Below are positions 1-8,301 of a stretch of 64,000 nt of DNA, piece by piece (position 1 is the first letter of the stretch; each line of letters begins with the position of its first letter). This stretch comes from Pseudomonas sp. RC10 (lineage in GTDB: Bacteria; Pseudomonadota; Gammaproteobacteria; Pseudomonadales; Pseudomonadaceae): contig NZ_CP151650.1 of assembly GCF_038397775.1 (NCBI RefSeq), positions 3,038,001 through 3,102,000 on the forward strand. Direction: 5' to 3'. The translations under genes and the position numbers were made by a program. The notes under the pieces are model-generated. The model worked only from the letters and a program-made list of their open reading frames with translations. It made no database searches and was not told the origin of the DNA.

Positions 1-431
1 TCGGAGCGCATACCACGTTTTACGAGATGATCCAGTGCCTGAAGAAACTGGCGCATCACCCACTCAGGGGTCGGAGTGTCAAACCGCTCAAGGCTGGCTG
101 GACCCGCCTGGCGTACAGGTAAGTCCAGTGCGACTTGAATCATCTTTTGTAGCAGGCCCCGGCTTTCTTTCAGGCAATCGTCTCTTAGCCTGTGCTTGGG
201 AAGTATTTCCAGGCGAGTACCGCAGGGTGTTTCGACCACCCCGACGTAGTTGTCCAGCCTGAGCGAGCGTTGGCCATTGCGCTGAACGAGCGATGCGCCA
301 TTTTTTTTGAAACTGGCGCTGAGTTCGCATAACCAGTCGAAGGCGCTGGGAGATACCTGCGCACGGTCGAGCGAGGGCGTTACGGGTTCGAGGGTGAGCA
401 GTGCATGCTCACGAACGGTAATGCCGGTCAC
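1..431 (-). CDS. mcrC: McrC-like subunit of McrBC restriction system (3' end outside window)
   Basis: This partial gene is read leftward and runs off the window after 143 codons. It starts with GTG at 431, sharing a GTGA overlap with the mcrB stop codon, so the two are translationally coupled. The visible N-terminal part contains LEILPKH, a stretch reading LLQKMIQVALDLPVRQAG, and EWVMRQFLQALDHLVKRG, which is the conserved N-terminal pattern of McrC-family proteins. In McrBC systems McrC supplies the PD-(D/E)XK nuclease in its C-terminal half and stimulates the GTPase of McrB; that half lies outside the window, so catalytic competence cannot be judged. The family call is firm because both sequence and partner agree. 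Confidence 0.88.
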   Translation of the reverse strand, partial: MTGITVREHALLTLEPVTPSLDRAQVSPSAFDWLCELSASFKKNGASLVQRNGQRSLRLDNYVGVVETPCGTRLEILPKHRLRDDCLKESRGLLQKMIQVALDLPVRQAGPASLERFDTPTPEWVMRQFLQALDHLVKRGMRS

Positions 432-2014
432 GGGTTGGGCGCTGCCGGTTCAGGCACCGACGGCAGCGGTGGAAGGCCTGCACGGATGACGCCTGTGTAC
501 GCAGAAGTTCGAGTGAACGCCTCGGGATTGGTCCGCCAAGGTCTGTTGTGATCGGACACGTCAACTTTTTCGCCGAACAATTCGCTCAGGCTGACCTTGG
601 TCTGGTAGACGAACCGGTCTGCGTGGTCTGCTTTGCGGTGATCGTTGAGCACCCATTGAATTCGCCGCCAATCCTCGAAAAAGTATTCCTGCAACAGCGG
701 CAGTACTTGATCACGAAAAATCGAGGCCAGACGCTCCAGCGTGGGATCCTCTTTAAGAGGCAGGAAATAGGCGTGGCCCAGGCAATGATCTCGACCCAGA
801 AGCACTTCGATGCGCTGGTTAATCACCGACAACAGGGCCTCGACATTGACACCTGGAACGTTAGCGCTCCGCAGCAAATCGGGTTGAGGCGGCATCTCCT
901 TGAAACTAAAACGGCGGCGTAGCGCGATATCCAACCCCGTCAATGATCGGTCGGCTGTGTTCATGGTGCCGATCAGATACACATTGGACGGGACACTGAA
1001 TTGAACCTTGGAGTAGGGAAGCTGAACGTGCAACGCCTCCTTCGCCCCGGCGCGCTTTGAGGGCTCCAGCAAGGTGATCAGCTCACCGAATATACGGGAA
1101 ATATTGCCGCGGTTGATTTCATCGATGATCAGCACGTGGGGTCGCGATGTTGTGGTTTGCACCATGGGAACGGAAGGCGCCGCTTCCAGTTTCACCCCTT
1201 CATCCTGAAGCGCCTGCTGTAGCGTCGGCCAGTTGATTCGGTCTAGCGGATAGACCGTTTTCTGTGTAAGACGGACGTCCCGATTGAGCGCCAGGATGTT
1301 GAAGTCAATGTGGGATGTCAGCCAGCGCACCGGGAGCACATGGACGAAGTCCTTGCGCACAGGCGCCTCGGTGTGAGGCTCGTAACGGTATTCGTCCGTA
1401 ACGACGCCAACCCCGCAAATCGACGTTCTGCTTTTCAGGCAAAGCAGAATGTCCCCCGGCACGATCTCACGGCCGAACATTTTCAAGGCGCTTTGTTCAT
1501 TGGTGCCTAATTCGTAGGCCGGATCGCTCAGTTTGGCCTTGCGAATGTCCCCGACCTGAGGCCAGCCGATCCGTGCCTCACCCTGATCGAAGCAATAATT
1601 GCGTGTCTCGCTGTGCCCTGCGTCGTCAATGGAGATTTTCCACACCTGCGCATGGTCACGGACGCCTACTTTATTTTCGTAGGCTTTATCTCTGACAGCA
1701 TCTTCACATAGCCTGCGAAAAATGCCGGGCTCGACGTCATAGCGCACACCGCCGGTTGAGGGATCGTCGCCTTCGAGGGGCAACGCTCGTATGCCTTCGA
1801 CAAAGTCTTCGTAACTGAAGCTTTGGTGAAAGGTCACGAAGCGTACCCGCTCTTCATTAGCCAGTTCATCAAAGCGCGCCTTCAGTTTTTCTCGATCACC
1901 TGCGGCGTTTTGAAGGGTGGCAGGATCCAGAATTTCCAACGCGGCTTCGATCGTCGCATGGGTTTTGCCGGTTCCTGGAGGGCCGAACAGGATCTGATTT
2001 AGAGGCGCGGGCAT
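428..2014 (-). CDS. mcrB: McrB-like AAA+ motor GTPase with an inserted EVE/PUA-like domain
   Basis: This is the 528-aa motor subunit of a modification-dependent (type IV-like) restriction system. Walker A GPPGTGKT is at residues 11-18, Walker B VLIIDEI at 294-300, the McrB signature MNTADRS at 351-357 and an arginine-rich RRRF at 366-369. There is no N-terminal DNA-recognition domain, since the protein begins directly at the AAA+ fold. Instead about 140 residues (roughly 120-262) sit between Walker A and Walker B, with WKIS, RIGWPQVGDI and PGDILLCL segments that resemble EVE/PUA-like modified-base readers. I infer that this insert provides target recognition. It is followed by mcrC with a 4-nt overlap. 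The AAA+/McrB identity is certain; the insert's fold is an inference from motif texture. Confidence 0.9.
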   Translation of the reverse strand: MPAPLNQILFGPPGTGKTHATIEAALEILDPATLQNAAGDREKLKARFDELANEERVRFVTFHQSFSYEDFVEGIRALPLEGDDPSTGGVRYDVEPGIFRRLCEDAVRDKAYENKVGVRDHAQVWKISIDDAGHSETRNYCFDQGEARIGWPQVGDIRKAKLSDPAYELGTNEQSALKMFGREIVPGDILLCLKSRTSICGVGVVTDEYRYEPHTEAPVRKDFVHVLPVRWLTSHIDFNILALNRDVRLTQKTVYPLDRINWPTLQQALQDEGVKLEAAPSVPMVQTTTSRPHVLIIDEINRGNISRIFGELITLLEPSKRAGAKEALHVQLPYSKVQFSVPSNVYLIGTMNTADRSLTGLDIALRRRFSFKEMPPQPDLLRSANVPGVNVEALLSVINQRIEVLLGRDHCLGHAYFLPLKEDPTLERLASIFRDQVLPLLQEYFFEDWRRIQWVLNDHRKADHADRFVYQTKVSLSELFGEKVDVSDHNRPWRTNPEAFTRTSAYTGVIRAGLPPLPSVPEPAAPNP

Positions 2015-2340
2015 GATGAGGGTCTACTCGTCGTTGAAAAGCAATGGGACGGTGGAAGCCTCGGTCACATCATAGGCTCCCGCTTATCCGGACAGCTTCG
2101 GTTGAAAGACTCCGAATTAGGGCTATCACGTGATGGCATTTTCCCATCAGGTGCGTGAGAATAACTGTTGAGTATCAAGGCGACACCTCAGCCTGCGCAA
2201 GCGGCCAGCGAGGTAGCCCAGAGCGGACAGTGATCCGCTCACTCGTCTGGCCGCACACCCAATGCAACATATCGACCGAAAGCATCAATTGCGTGACGTG
2301 ATGCAAGCACTTCATCCAACTCTACGAAAGGCGCCTCAGC
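2015..2340. other. Divergent intergenic region with a long nested hairpin (2201-2254)
   Basis: This region separates the leftward mcrBC pair from a rightward nuclease-fold gene and must hold both promoters. I see no credible ORF. Its most structured part is 2201-2254. The outer arms GCGGCCAGCGAG (2201-2212) and CTCGTCTGGCCGC (2242-2254) pair with one bulged base, and they enclose a second perfect stem, GAGCGGA (2221-2227) with TCCGCTC (2234-2240). No T-run follows, so it is not an obvious terminator. It could be a cruciform operator, a 5' leader structure or a degenerate REP element. Confidence 0.5.
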
Positions 2341-3609
2341 ATGGATGCAACCGAAGCTGTCGAACATTTACTGTGTGATCCAAAACTTTCAGACCTTTGT
2401 GAAATTTTGAAAATCGGTGATGACATCCTTGATGTCATCACCCTTAGCGAAAACCAGCATTCAGATTTTCTGGCCTGGATGTTTGACCCGCGTGAAGGGC
2501 ATGGCCAAGGGGATCAAATACTTCGGGACCTCTTGATGAGCGCGTGTGAGGTGGCCGCTGACGTCGACTGTAGACTCGATGGTCGAGGGACTACGGCCAA
2601 ATTCTTCAGCGAATGGCCACCCTCGAGAATTCGCACGGCCAGTTTTGGCAGCGTATTTACCGCTCGCGAGCTGGGTATGAAAGCATCGGAGCGGGTGGAT
2701 CTGTTTGTCATCGACCCAATGAACAAGTTTGTGCTGCTCATTGAGAACAAAGCGGGTACCACGCACAGCCAGCCGCAACTCGACGGCTATCGTGCCAGTT
2801 GGCAGGAAGCGCTCGCCAATAATCCTCACCTTAAGGAATACAGCAGCGTATTCATTGCGCTCGATCGGGAGTTCGATTTCGAGGAGGGCTCCGATCGTCC
2901 ATCGACCAGCTATTGGTTGCACCTCGGGTACGAATGGTTGAAGGCCTCGGCAGACAGAGCCTTGCTGCATGTGGAACGCGGCAACGCAGCGGCTCGCCTG
3001 GTCGTCAGCTACTGCAATCGTCAGACGGACTGGGAAAGCCCCACAAGTCAGCGCGCGATCAAACTTGCTGCTGAGCTCCATGGCGCACACGGGGTGGCCG
3101 TCAAGCATCTCCTCGAATCTTCTCCTGGGCGATTGGAGAAGCGCTGGGTGGAGAACCGGCTCTCAGATCACACACTATTCATGCTGCAAAACAAAGCGGC
3201 GCTCGGATTACTGCGTGATACGCAAGGAATGGCCGGCATCAAAGAAATCCTGATGTCTCGACTGCCAGGATTCAAACGCGACTACATCGGTCACGCGCGT
3301 GCCTGGCTGGATGCCTGTCCACCGGGATGGGAACGTTATACGGGCGATTATGGATGGCCTGTCTATTTCAAGGTCACTTACTCGGACGGCTCCAAGGCCA
3401 AGTACGATTTATCGCTGATCATGAACGCTGGGAATGCCAACACCGACGAAGAGGAAGCGTTGTTGAGGGAGCGGCTGCAACGGTTTGATGTCCGGTTCAA
3501 CAAACACCAGGGCACTGAGCGGCGCAGAGTGTCGTTGAATAAGGACCTGACGCTCCTGGAGTTGATGACTCGCCTCGGTGAGTATTCCGCCCGCTTGATC
3601 AGCGCCTAG
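2341..3609 (+). CDS. PD-(D/E)XK nuclease-superfamily protein (PDDEXK_4-like)
   Basis: This is a 422-aa protein with a recognisable restriction-nuclease fold core. An N-terminal SENQHSDFLAWMFDP block (36-50) is followed by the catalytic-type motif RVDLFVID...LLIENKAG, with D120, E135 and K137 in the expected D...ExK arrangement, and then a Gln-containing helix (SQPQLDGY). This matches the PDDEXK_4 type often found in defence islands. The C-terminal half (about 200-422) matches nothing I recognise. The gene is divergent from mcrBC and starts at ATG 2341. I infer a DNA-cleaving defence role from the fold and the neighbours; target and activation are unknown. No companion methylase is present. 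Confidence 0.8.
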   Translation: MDATEAVEHLLCDPKLSDLCEILKIGDDILDVITLSENQHSDFLAWMFDPREGHGQGDQILRDLLMSACEVAADVDCRLDGRGTTAKFFSEWPPSRIRTASFGSVFTARELGMKASERVDLFVIDPMNKFVLLIENKAGTTHSQPQLDGYRASWQEALANNPHLKEYSSVFIALDREFDFEEGSDRPSTSYWLHLGYEWLKASADRALLHVERGNAAARLVVSYCNRQTDWESPTSQRAIKLAAELHGAHGVAVKHLLESSPGRLEKRWVENRLSDHTLFMLQNKAALGLLRDTQGMAGIKEILMSRLPGFKRDYIGHARAWLDACPPGWERYTGDYGWPVYFKVTYSDGSKAKYDLSLIMNAGNANTDEEEALLRERLQRFDVRFNKHQGTERRRVSLNKDLTLLELMTRLGEYSARLISA

Positions 3610-3770
3610 CAGTATTGCGAAGGGATGTCTGTCAAACTGCGCGTCGAAGCGGCGTTCGATGCGTGGGGGCGGGAAAATGCGGATTGGCTGTGGTGTGGCG
3701 AAGATAACATAAAGTTCGGCGTACGACAGGGTACTGCGCCGTTATGGCATCCCTGCAGACCAACGTTGAG

Positions 3771-4649
3771 TTACTGCCGTTTTACGATGCTGAGCAGCAC
3801 GCTGGATTTCGATGACAGCCGTTTGGTCGCCGGGTCGAATTTCTTTCCGAGTGGCCCCCATTCGATGCGCCCCGGATCCTGAGCAACGCGCACGATGGCC
3901 AAATCGCCGCGTTCGAGATAGACAGACCGTTCGTTACCAACGATCGACTGACAGCCCAGCAACTGGGTCTCATAAGAAATGACTTTGTCGTCGCGCGCCA
4001 CGTGATTAAAGAGTGCCGTGCCGACGTTGGTTAACAATGACGAGAAGGGCGGGTTGTAGGAGATGCCTGACTCCTGCGCAGCCTTGATCATCTCCTTGGC
4101 GATGGAGGCGTACTTTTTCATGTTATCCGCATCGAATTCGATCACCTCAAGCGTCAGCTTATAGTCGCTGCCGTCATAGACGTCGCTGTAGATCGGTAGG
4201 TTTGCAGCGTTAATGTCGACGTTTTTCAGCCGGGAATCCGTCATGTAAACCAGGCGGCGTTCGATAGGAGAGATGACAGTGCCAGGTTTTGACGTGTCCG
4301 CTGTCGCCGTTCCCACCTGCGCAACCGTCGCGTTGGTACCGATCTTCGTTTTGTTCACGGTCAGGAACACACCCAGCTCATTGCCAGAGTCGCTGGTGAG
4401 TTTCTCCCAAAAACCCTCGAACTCCTGATTCATTTTCAGGCTTTGCAGACGAATATCGAATTGGTCATCCTTCACGATGCAATCAGCCGTTGAAGGGGAC
4501 CAGAACCGATCCTTGAATTTAGTCGTTTTTACGTCCCAATAGCGGGCCTCGGAAAACCCCACATACCGGGTGTCTTCCGTCCCAACGCTCGAACAACTCG
4601 AAATCAGTGCGAGAATGGGGATGTTCAGTGCTTTCATTGCTGCCTTCAT
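3771..4649 (-). CDS. Putative outer-membrane or periplasmic lipoprotein, function unknown
   Basis: This is a 292-aa protein starting at ATG 4649, which has GAGGAA seven bases upstream; an in-frame TTG two codons earlier lacks that spacing. The N-terminus is a short signal peptide ending in LALISSC, a plausible lipobox with the acylated Cys at about residue 19, so export and lipidation are likely. The mature protein is rich in beta-prone segments with no motif I can name. It stands alone: upstream lies the hairpin after the SDR gene and downstream the convergent nuclease gene. I do not recognise the family and assign no function. Confidence 0.7.
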   Translation of the reverse strand: MKAAMKALNIPILALISSCSSVGTEDTRYVGFSEARYWDVKTTKFKDRFWSPSTADCIVKDDQFDIRLQSLKMNQEFEGFWEKLTSDSGNELGVFLTVNKTKIGTNATVAQVGTATADTSKPGTVISPIERRLVYMTDSRLKNVDINAANLPIYSDVYDGSDYKLTLEVIEFDADNMKKYASIAKEMIKAAQESGISYNPPFSSLLTNVGTALFNHVARDDKVISYETQLLGCQSIVGNERSVYLERGDLAIVRVAQDPGRIEWGPLGKKFDPATKRLSSKSSVLLSIVKRQ

Positions 4650-4707
4650 GTGCAATTCCTCATGGTGCCGTCATGGCTTCTGAAGAATAGTCAGCTTTGC
4701 CCCACGC

Positions 4708-4732
4708 TGTGCCCCGTCGCCCGCGGGGCACA
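4708..4732 (-). terminator. Hairpin downstream of the SDR gene, possible terminator
   Basis: Arms TGTGCCCCG (4708-4716) and CGGGGCACA (4724-4732) form a perfect 9-bp GC-rich stem with a 7-nt loop, 34 bp past the stop of the leftward SDR gene. The T-run expected after it on that strand is poor, so termination may be weak or factor-assisted. Confidence 0.4.
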
Positions 4733-4765
4733 GAATCTTTCAGGCCGGTGAAGTCAGTCCTTGCC

Positions 4766-5653
4766 TCAACGCCCCAGACACACCCGCACATCCTCCAACA
4801 ACCCCGGCCCCTTCGGATTCCACCCCAGCCGTTCCCGTGTCTTGGTGTTCGACGCCGACATGTCCTGTCCCGCGAAGCCCGCCATCCAGCCGAAATGCGC
4901 TGCCGCCTGTTCAGGGCTCAGGGAAACGGTCGGCACGCCCAGCCCTTCGCCAATCACCTGCGCGATGTCGCGGAAGGCAATCGTCTGTTCGGCGGTGGCG
5001 TTGTAGCGGGCGCCGGGTGCGTGTTTTTCCAGGGCCAGGCGGTAGAGGTGGGCCGTGTCCGCGAGGTGCGCGGCGGACCAGCATTCGAGCCCTTCGCCGA
5101 CGTAAGCCGATACGCCTTTCTGCCGCGCAAGTTCGATGAGGTAGGTCACCAGACCCTGCTTCACCGGGTTGTGGATCTGCGACAGGCGCATGACCACCAC
5201 GTTGATACCGCGCTCGCTCAGTGCGTGGCCGGCCAGTTCCGAGGCGGTGCGTGGATGGGGGTGGGCCGAGTTGAAATGGTCCTCGTCCGCAGGCTGGCCG
5301 GGGGCGGGGCAACCCATGGCGGTGCCGGAGGTGATGATCAGTGGACGTGTCGAACCTTCCAGCGCAGTGCCCAACGCCGTGATGACGCGGCCATCCTTCT
5401 GGCAATTTTCGACGAAGTGAGTGAAATCGTGATCGAAGGCGGTGTGGATCACCGCGTCGCATTGTTCGGCGCCTTTGCGCAGGCTGTCGAGGTCTTCGAT
5501 GTCGCCTCGGTGAGCGACAGCGCCTACGGCACGCAACGCGCGTTCGCCCTGATCGGAGCGAGTCAGACCCAGAACGTCATGGCCTGCGTCGAGCAATTCC
5601 CGCGTGACTTGGGTGCCGATGAAACCTGTGGAGCCGGTGAGAAATACGCGCAT
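4766..5653 (-). CDS. Extended SDR-family NAD(P)-dependent oxidoreductase/epimerase
   Basis: This is a 295-aa protein with the Rossmann nucleotide-binding motif GSTGFIGTQ at residues 7-15, and SGTAMG followed by a downstream active-site region of extended short-chain dehydrogenases. It resembles the YwnB/Gre2-like NAD(P)H-dependent reductases that sit beside their own regulators. The substrate cannot be read from the sequence. It is divergently transcribed from an XRE-family regulator (start 5752) with about 98 bp between them, an arrangement typical of a regulator controlling its neighbour. It starts at ATG 5653. Confidence 0.85.
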   Translation of the reverse strand: MRVFLTGSTGFIGTQVTRELLDAGHDVLGLTRSDQGERALRAVGAVAHRGDIEDLDSLRKGAEQCDAVIHTAFDHDFTHFVENCQKDGRVITALGTALEGSTRPLIITSGTAMGCPAPGQPADEDHFNSAHPHPRTASELAGHALSERGINVVVMRLSQIHNPVKQGLVTYLIELARQKGVSAYVGEGLECWSAAHLADTAHLYRLALEKHAPGARYNATAEQTIAFRDIAQVIGEGLGVPTVSLSPEQAAAHFGWMAGFAGQDMSASNTKTRERLGWNPKGPGLLEDVRVCLGR

Positions 5654-5751
5654 GGGGTCACTCTCGCTTTGCTGAAAACACCAGCCTGCGCGTAGTCTGT
5701 ATCCAGTTAAAGACGTGACGTTATCAGGGTATACACACTAACAGGCTCACC

Positions 5752-6579
5752 ATGTCAGATCAGTCGGTTCAATTGCTGGGTGCGTATTTGAAGGATTGCC
5801 GGGGGCGGCTCGACCCGGCGAGTTTCGGCTTTTCCAATGCGCGCAGGCGCACGCCGGGACTGCGTCGCGAGGAAGTCGCCCAGCGCGCCAATATCAGCGC
5901 CACTTGGTACACCTGGCTGGAACAGGGCAGGGGTGGCGCGCCGTCCACCGAGGTGTTGAACCGCATCGCCCAAAGCCTGTTGATGACCGAACCCGAGCGT
6001 GAACACTTGTTCATGCTCGCGTTCGGCCACCCGCCCGAAGTGATTTACCGGGCGCCTGAAGGCGTGACGCCGCGTTTGCAGCGCCTCTTGGACACCCTTG
6101 AGTTCAGCCCCGCGATCATCAAGACGGCCACTTGGGATGTACTGGCCTGGAATCGTGCGGCGGCTGTTGTATTCACCGATTACAGCCTGCTGCCGATGAA
6201 GGAGCGCAACATTCTGCGCCTGATGTTCTGTCGGCAGGGCGTGCGCGAACGGCAGGAGGATTGGGCGAGCATGGCGCGGTTCGTGGTGGCGGCGTTTCGC
6301 GCGGATGCCATTCGTGCGGGGGCGGCGTCGGAGGTCAGCAAACTGGCAGAGGAACTGTGCGTGTTGAGCGCTGACTTTGCGCGGTTCTGGCGGGACAACG
6401 ATGTGCGGGTACACGGTGAAGGCAGCAAGCGGCTGCATCATCCGACGATGGGCTTGATCGCGCTGGAGTATTCGGGATTTGCCGTGGATGGCAGGCCGGA
6501 CCTCGGCATGGTTATTTACAACCCTGCCACTGCTGAGGATACCGACAAGATCCGGGTGTTACTGAAGGGGAATGATTGA
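5752..6579 (+). CDS. XRE-family transcriptional regulator with MmyB-like ligand-binding domain
   Basis: This is a 275-aa regulator. An N-terminal helix-turn-helix (about residues 12-85, including RTPGLRREEVAQRANISATWYTWLEQGRG) is followed by a C-terminal domain with AWNRAAAVVF and the closing LGMVIYNPA, the pattern of MmyB/PAS-like ligand pockets in this regulator class. It is divergent from the SDR gene at 4766-5653 and probably controls it in response to a small molecule. It starts at ATG 5752. Its end lies 3 bp from the convergent end of the curli cluster. Confidence 0.88.
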   Translation: MSDQSVQLLGAYLKDCRGRLDPASFGFSNARRRTPGLRREEVAQRANISATWYTWLEQGRGGAPSTEVLNRIAQSLLMTEPEREHLFMLAFGHPPEVIYRAPEGVTPRLQRLLDTLEFSPAIIKTATWDVLAWNRAAAVVFTDYSLLPMKERNILRLMFCRQGVRERQEDWASMARFVVAAFRADAIRAGAASEVSKLAEELCVLSADFARFWRDNDVRVHGEGSKRLHHPTMGLIALEYSGFAVDGRPDLGMVIYNPATAEDTDKIRVLLKGND

Positions 6580-6582
6580 GCG

Positions 6583-6888
6583 TCAGCTCGTGGTTTCGTC
6601 GCAACGCTTGTCGACGGATTTGACCAATACGCCGTCCTGGAAGAGTTCCAGGTGAATGTTGCACGCGGCTTCCGGTGGAATGCTCAGGCGCACGAGAGAG
6701 GTGCTGGCGCCGGTCTGGATATCGCCCTGCTGGCTGATGCTGGAGGTGCCCGCGGCGCTGCGTTGGCTGATCGCCATGCGGTAACGCAGGGTCAAGGGCG
6801 TCGGGTTTTCGATGTGCGGGCGAATCAGCACAGCCGCCCCTTCACGGTGGGTATCGATGGCGACGACCAATTGCGATAAGTCGATCAT
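6583..6888 (-). CDS. csgH: CsgC/CsgH-like curli chaperone
   Basis: This is a short protein (101 aa from ATG 6888; a GTG at 6897 would overlap the csgB stop as GTGA). The block SQRSAAGTSSISQQGDIQTG, followed by a beta-rich tail, resembles the CsgC/CsgH family, small immunoglobulin-like proteins that hold curlins unfolded in the periplasm and prevent early amyloid formation. It is the last gene of the curli operon, as csgC is in enterobacteria. No signal peptide is evident at either start, which is odd for a periplasmic chaperone. Two Cys are present but not as CxC. The family assignment rests on context plus moderate similarity. Confidence 0.7.
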   Translation of the reverse strand: MIDLSQLVVAIDTHREGAAVLIRPHIENPTPLTLRYRMAISQRSAAGTSSISQQGDIQTGASTSLVRLSIPPEAACNIHLELFQDGVLVKSVDKRCDETTS

Positions 6889-6893
6889 GGGTC

Positions 6894-7406
6894 TCACTTC
6901 TGCGTGACTGTAGCGTTCATGTTGCTGCCGAACTGCTGGACACTGACCACGCCACCAAACCCGCTTTGGGTGACGTTGGCCTGGTTGTTCTGGCCATACT
7001 GCCCGACGTACGCCTGATTATAGGCGCCGCTTTGCACGACGTTGGCCTGGTTGCCGGTGCCCACTTGCGCGATGGCCGCCTGGTTGTAGCGCCCGCTCTG
7101 CTCCAGGGTCATAACGTTGTTGTAACCGTTCTGCTGGGCATACGCGGCATTGTAGGCGCCGCTCTGGTTAATGGTCGCCGCGTTGGCCTGGCCCGTCTGG
7201 ATTTCCACCAGACGCTGGCGTTGGCCACTTTGATCGACCGTGGCGCGGTTGTAGGAGCCGATCTGGCTCAGGTCAACCCGGCTGCCCGACACACCAAGGC
7301 CGGAGTAGCGGGCCTCAGACACCAGGTCGGCGGCCGAACACAGCGTACTGCCAAGGGTCAGTAAGGCAGCGAAGGTCAGCAGCGCATATTTATTGTGGTT
7401 GCGCAC
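6894..7406 (-). CDS. csgB: CsgB minor curlin, surface nucleator
   Basis: This is a 170-aa curlin with a GTG start at 7406, supported by GGGAGA five bases upstream; the start overlaps the csgG end by 17 nt. A signal peptide ends at about residue 25 (STLCSAA). The mature part is five to six 22-residue curlin repeats of the Q-x4-N-x5-Q type, for example INQSGAYNAAYAQQNG. It ends ATVTQK, a basic C-terminus like the last repeat of E. coli CsgB, and its normal size also separates it from the much longer curlin at 8339-9616. In curli systems CsgB anchors to the cell surface and templates CsgA polymerisation. Confidence 0.85.
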   Translation of the reverse strand: MRNHNKYALLTFAALLTLGSTLCSAADLVSEARYSGLGVSGSRVDLSQIGSYNRATVDQSGQRQRLVEIQTGQANAATINQSGAYNAAYAQQNGYNNVMTLEQSGRYNQAAIAQVGTGNQANVVQSGAYNQAYVGQYGQNNQANVTQSGFGGVVSVQQFGSNMNATVTQK

Positions 7407-8289
7407 TTGAATCTCCCAAGAGCTTGGTCTGCTCCGCAGAGGTAATTGGCGTATTCATCGTCTGCTCGTCATACGCCTTCAGGTAGCCCGCAAGCAGGGG
7501 CTTTTTCAGGTCGTCCGGGTTTTTCAAGGACCAGCTGCCGTCGCGGGCACCTTGGGCAATCAGGTGAATCAGGCCCGCTTCGATGGCTTCACGCACGCAC
7601 TGCTGAACCGGTTCGTTGCGTGAAAGGCCGGTTTCCACTTCCAGCAGGTGACGCAGCGACACGAACTTGAAGACGCCGAAATCCAGCTGGATAGAAAACA
7701 CGGTCTTGGTGGTGGTGATGCTCTGGATCACGTCGCCGGTGCGGATGTCCACAGCCCGCAGGTTGATGGTCACCTGATCCTGGCGGTAAATGTCCGACGG
7801 GCCGATGCCCAGGTAACGCACGCCGAAACCGCCGGTGCGCACGTTGCTTTCGTAGGCGACGATGGCGCCTTCGATGATCATGTTGGCCGGACGCAGCGGA
7901 GGCAGTTGAGTCTGTGCCCGGTCCGATGGCTGCTCCAGCGCTCGAACGATCTTGCGTTCGGTCAGAAGGTCTTGCAGGTTTTCGCGTTCCACCGGTTTGA
8001 ACCAGCGCGAATCGCGTAACGCCCCGACCAGAAGCGACGCGGCGCCCTGAGTCACTGACGTGGAAAAAGAACTGTCCGGCGAAGGCTTGTACTGGCCGGT
8101 CTGGTCACGCATGCCGTACACCGCCACTGGAATCTGACCTGCTGGAAGCGGCAGATTGGCGAGGTCACGGGTGGATTGGGTGGGCGGCGAAATGGTCGCC
8201 GGAGAAATGGTGCCCGCCGGGCGCGAAGTGGCACAACCACTCAGGACTACAGCGGCGAAAATCATCAATGAAATCGTGCGGGCGCGCAT
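7390..8289 (-). CDS. csgG: CsgG outer-membrane curli secretion lipoprotein
   Basis: This 299-aa protein forms the nonameric outer-membrane channel that exports curlins. The signal peptide ends with the lipobox LSGC, giving an acylated Cys at residue 19. CsgG-typical stretches follow: IPVAVYGMRDQTGQYKP, a segment with GAASLLVGALRDSRWFKPVER, and EGAIVAYESN...GGFGVRYLGIG. Length is close to E. coli CsgG (277 aa), with a slightly longer C-terminus. The start at 8289 has GGAGC upstream, lying within the tail of the terminator that follows csgA, so its expression depends on read-through or on a start inside that interval. Confidence 0.93.
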   Translation of the reverse strand: MRARTISLMIFAAVVLSGCATSRPAGTISPATISPPTQSTRDLANLPLPAGQIPVAVYGMRDQTGQYKPSPDSSFSTSVTQGAASLLVGALRDSRWFKPVERENLQDLLTERKIVRALEQPSDRAQTQLPPLRPANMIIEGAIVAYESNVRTGGFGVRYLGIGPSDIYRQDQVTINLRAVDIRTGDVIQSITTTKTVFSIQLDFGVFKFVSLRHLLEVETGLSRNEPVQQCVREAIEAGLIHLIAQGARDGSWSLKNPDDLKKPLLAGYLKAYDEQTMNTPITSAEQTKLLGDSSAQPQ

Positions 8290-8301
8290 GATAAAGCTCC
8301 G

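Noticed and set aside
88-330. An 80-aa leftward open frame
   Set aside because: It is out of frame with the McrC coding sequence that covers the same bases and has no protein-like pattern; McrC similarity in the other frame is clear.
3625-3882. An 85-aa rightward open frame after the nuclease gene
   Set aside because: Overlaps the end of the lipoprotein gene, has no similarity or ribosome site, and its composition is not protein-like.
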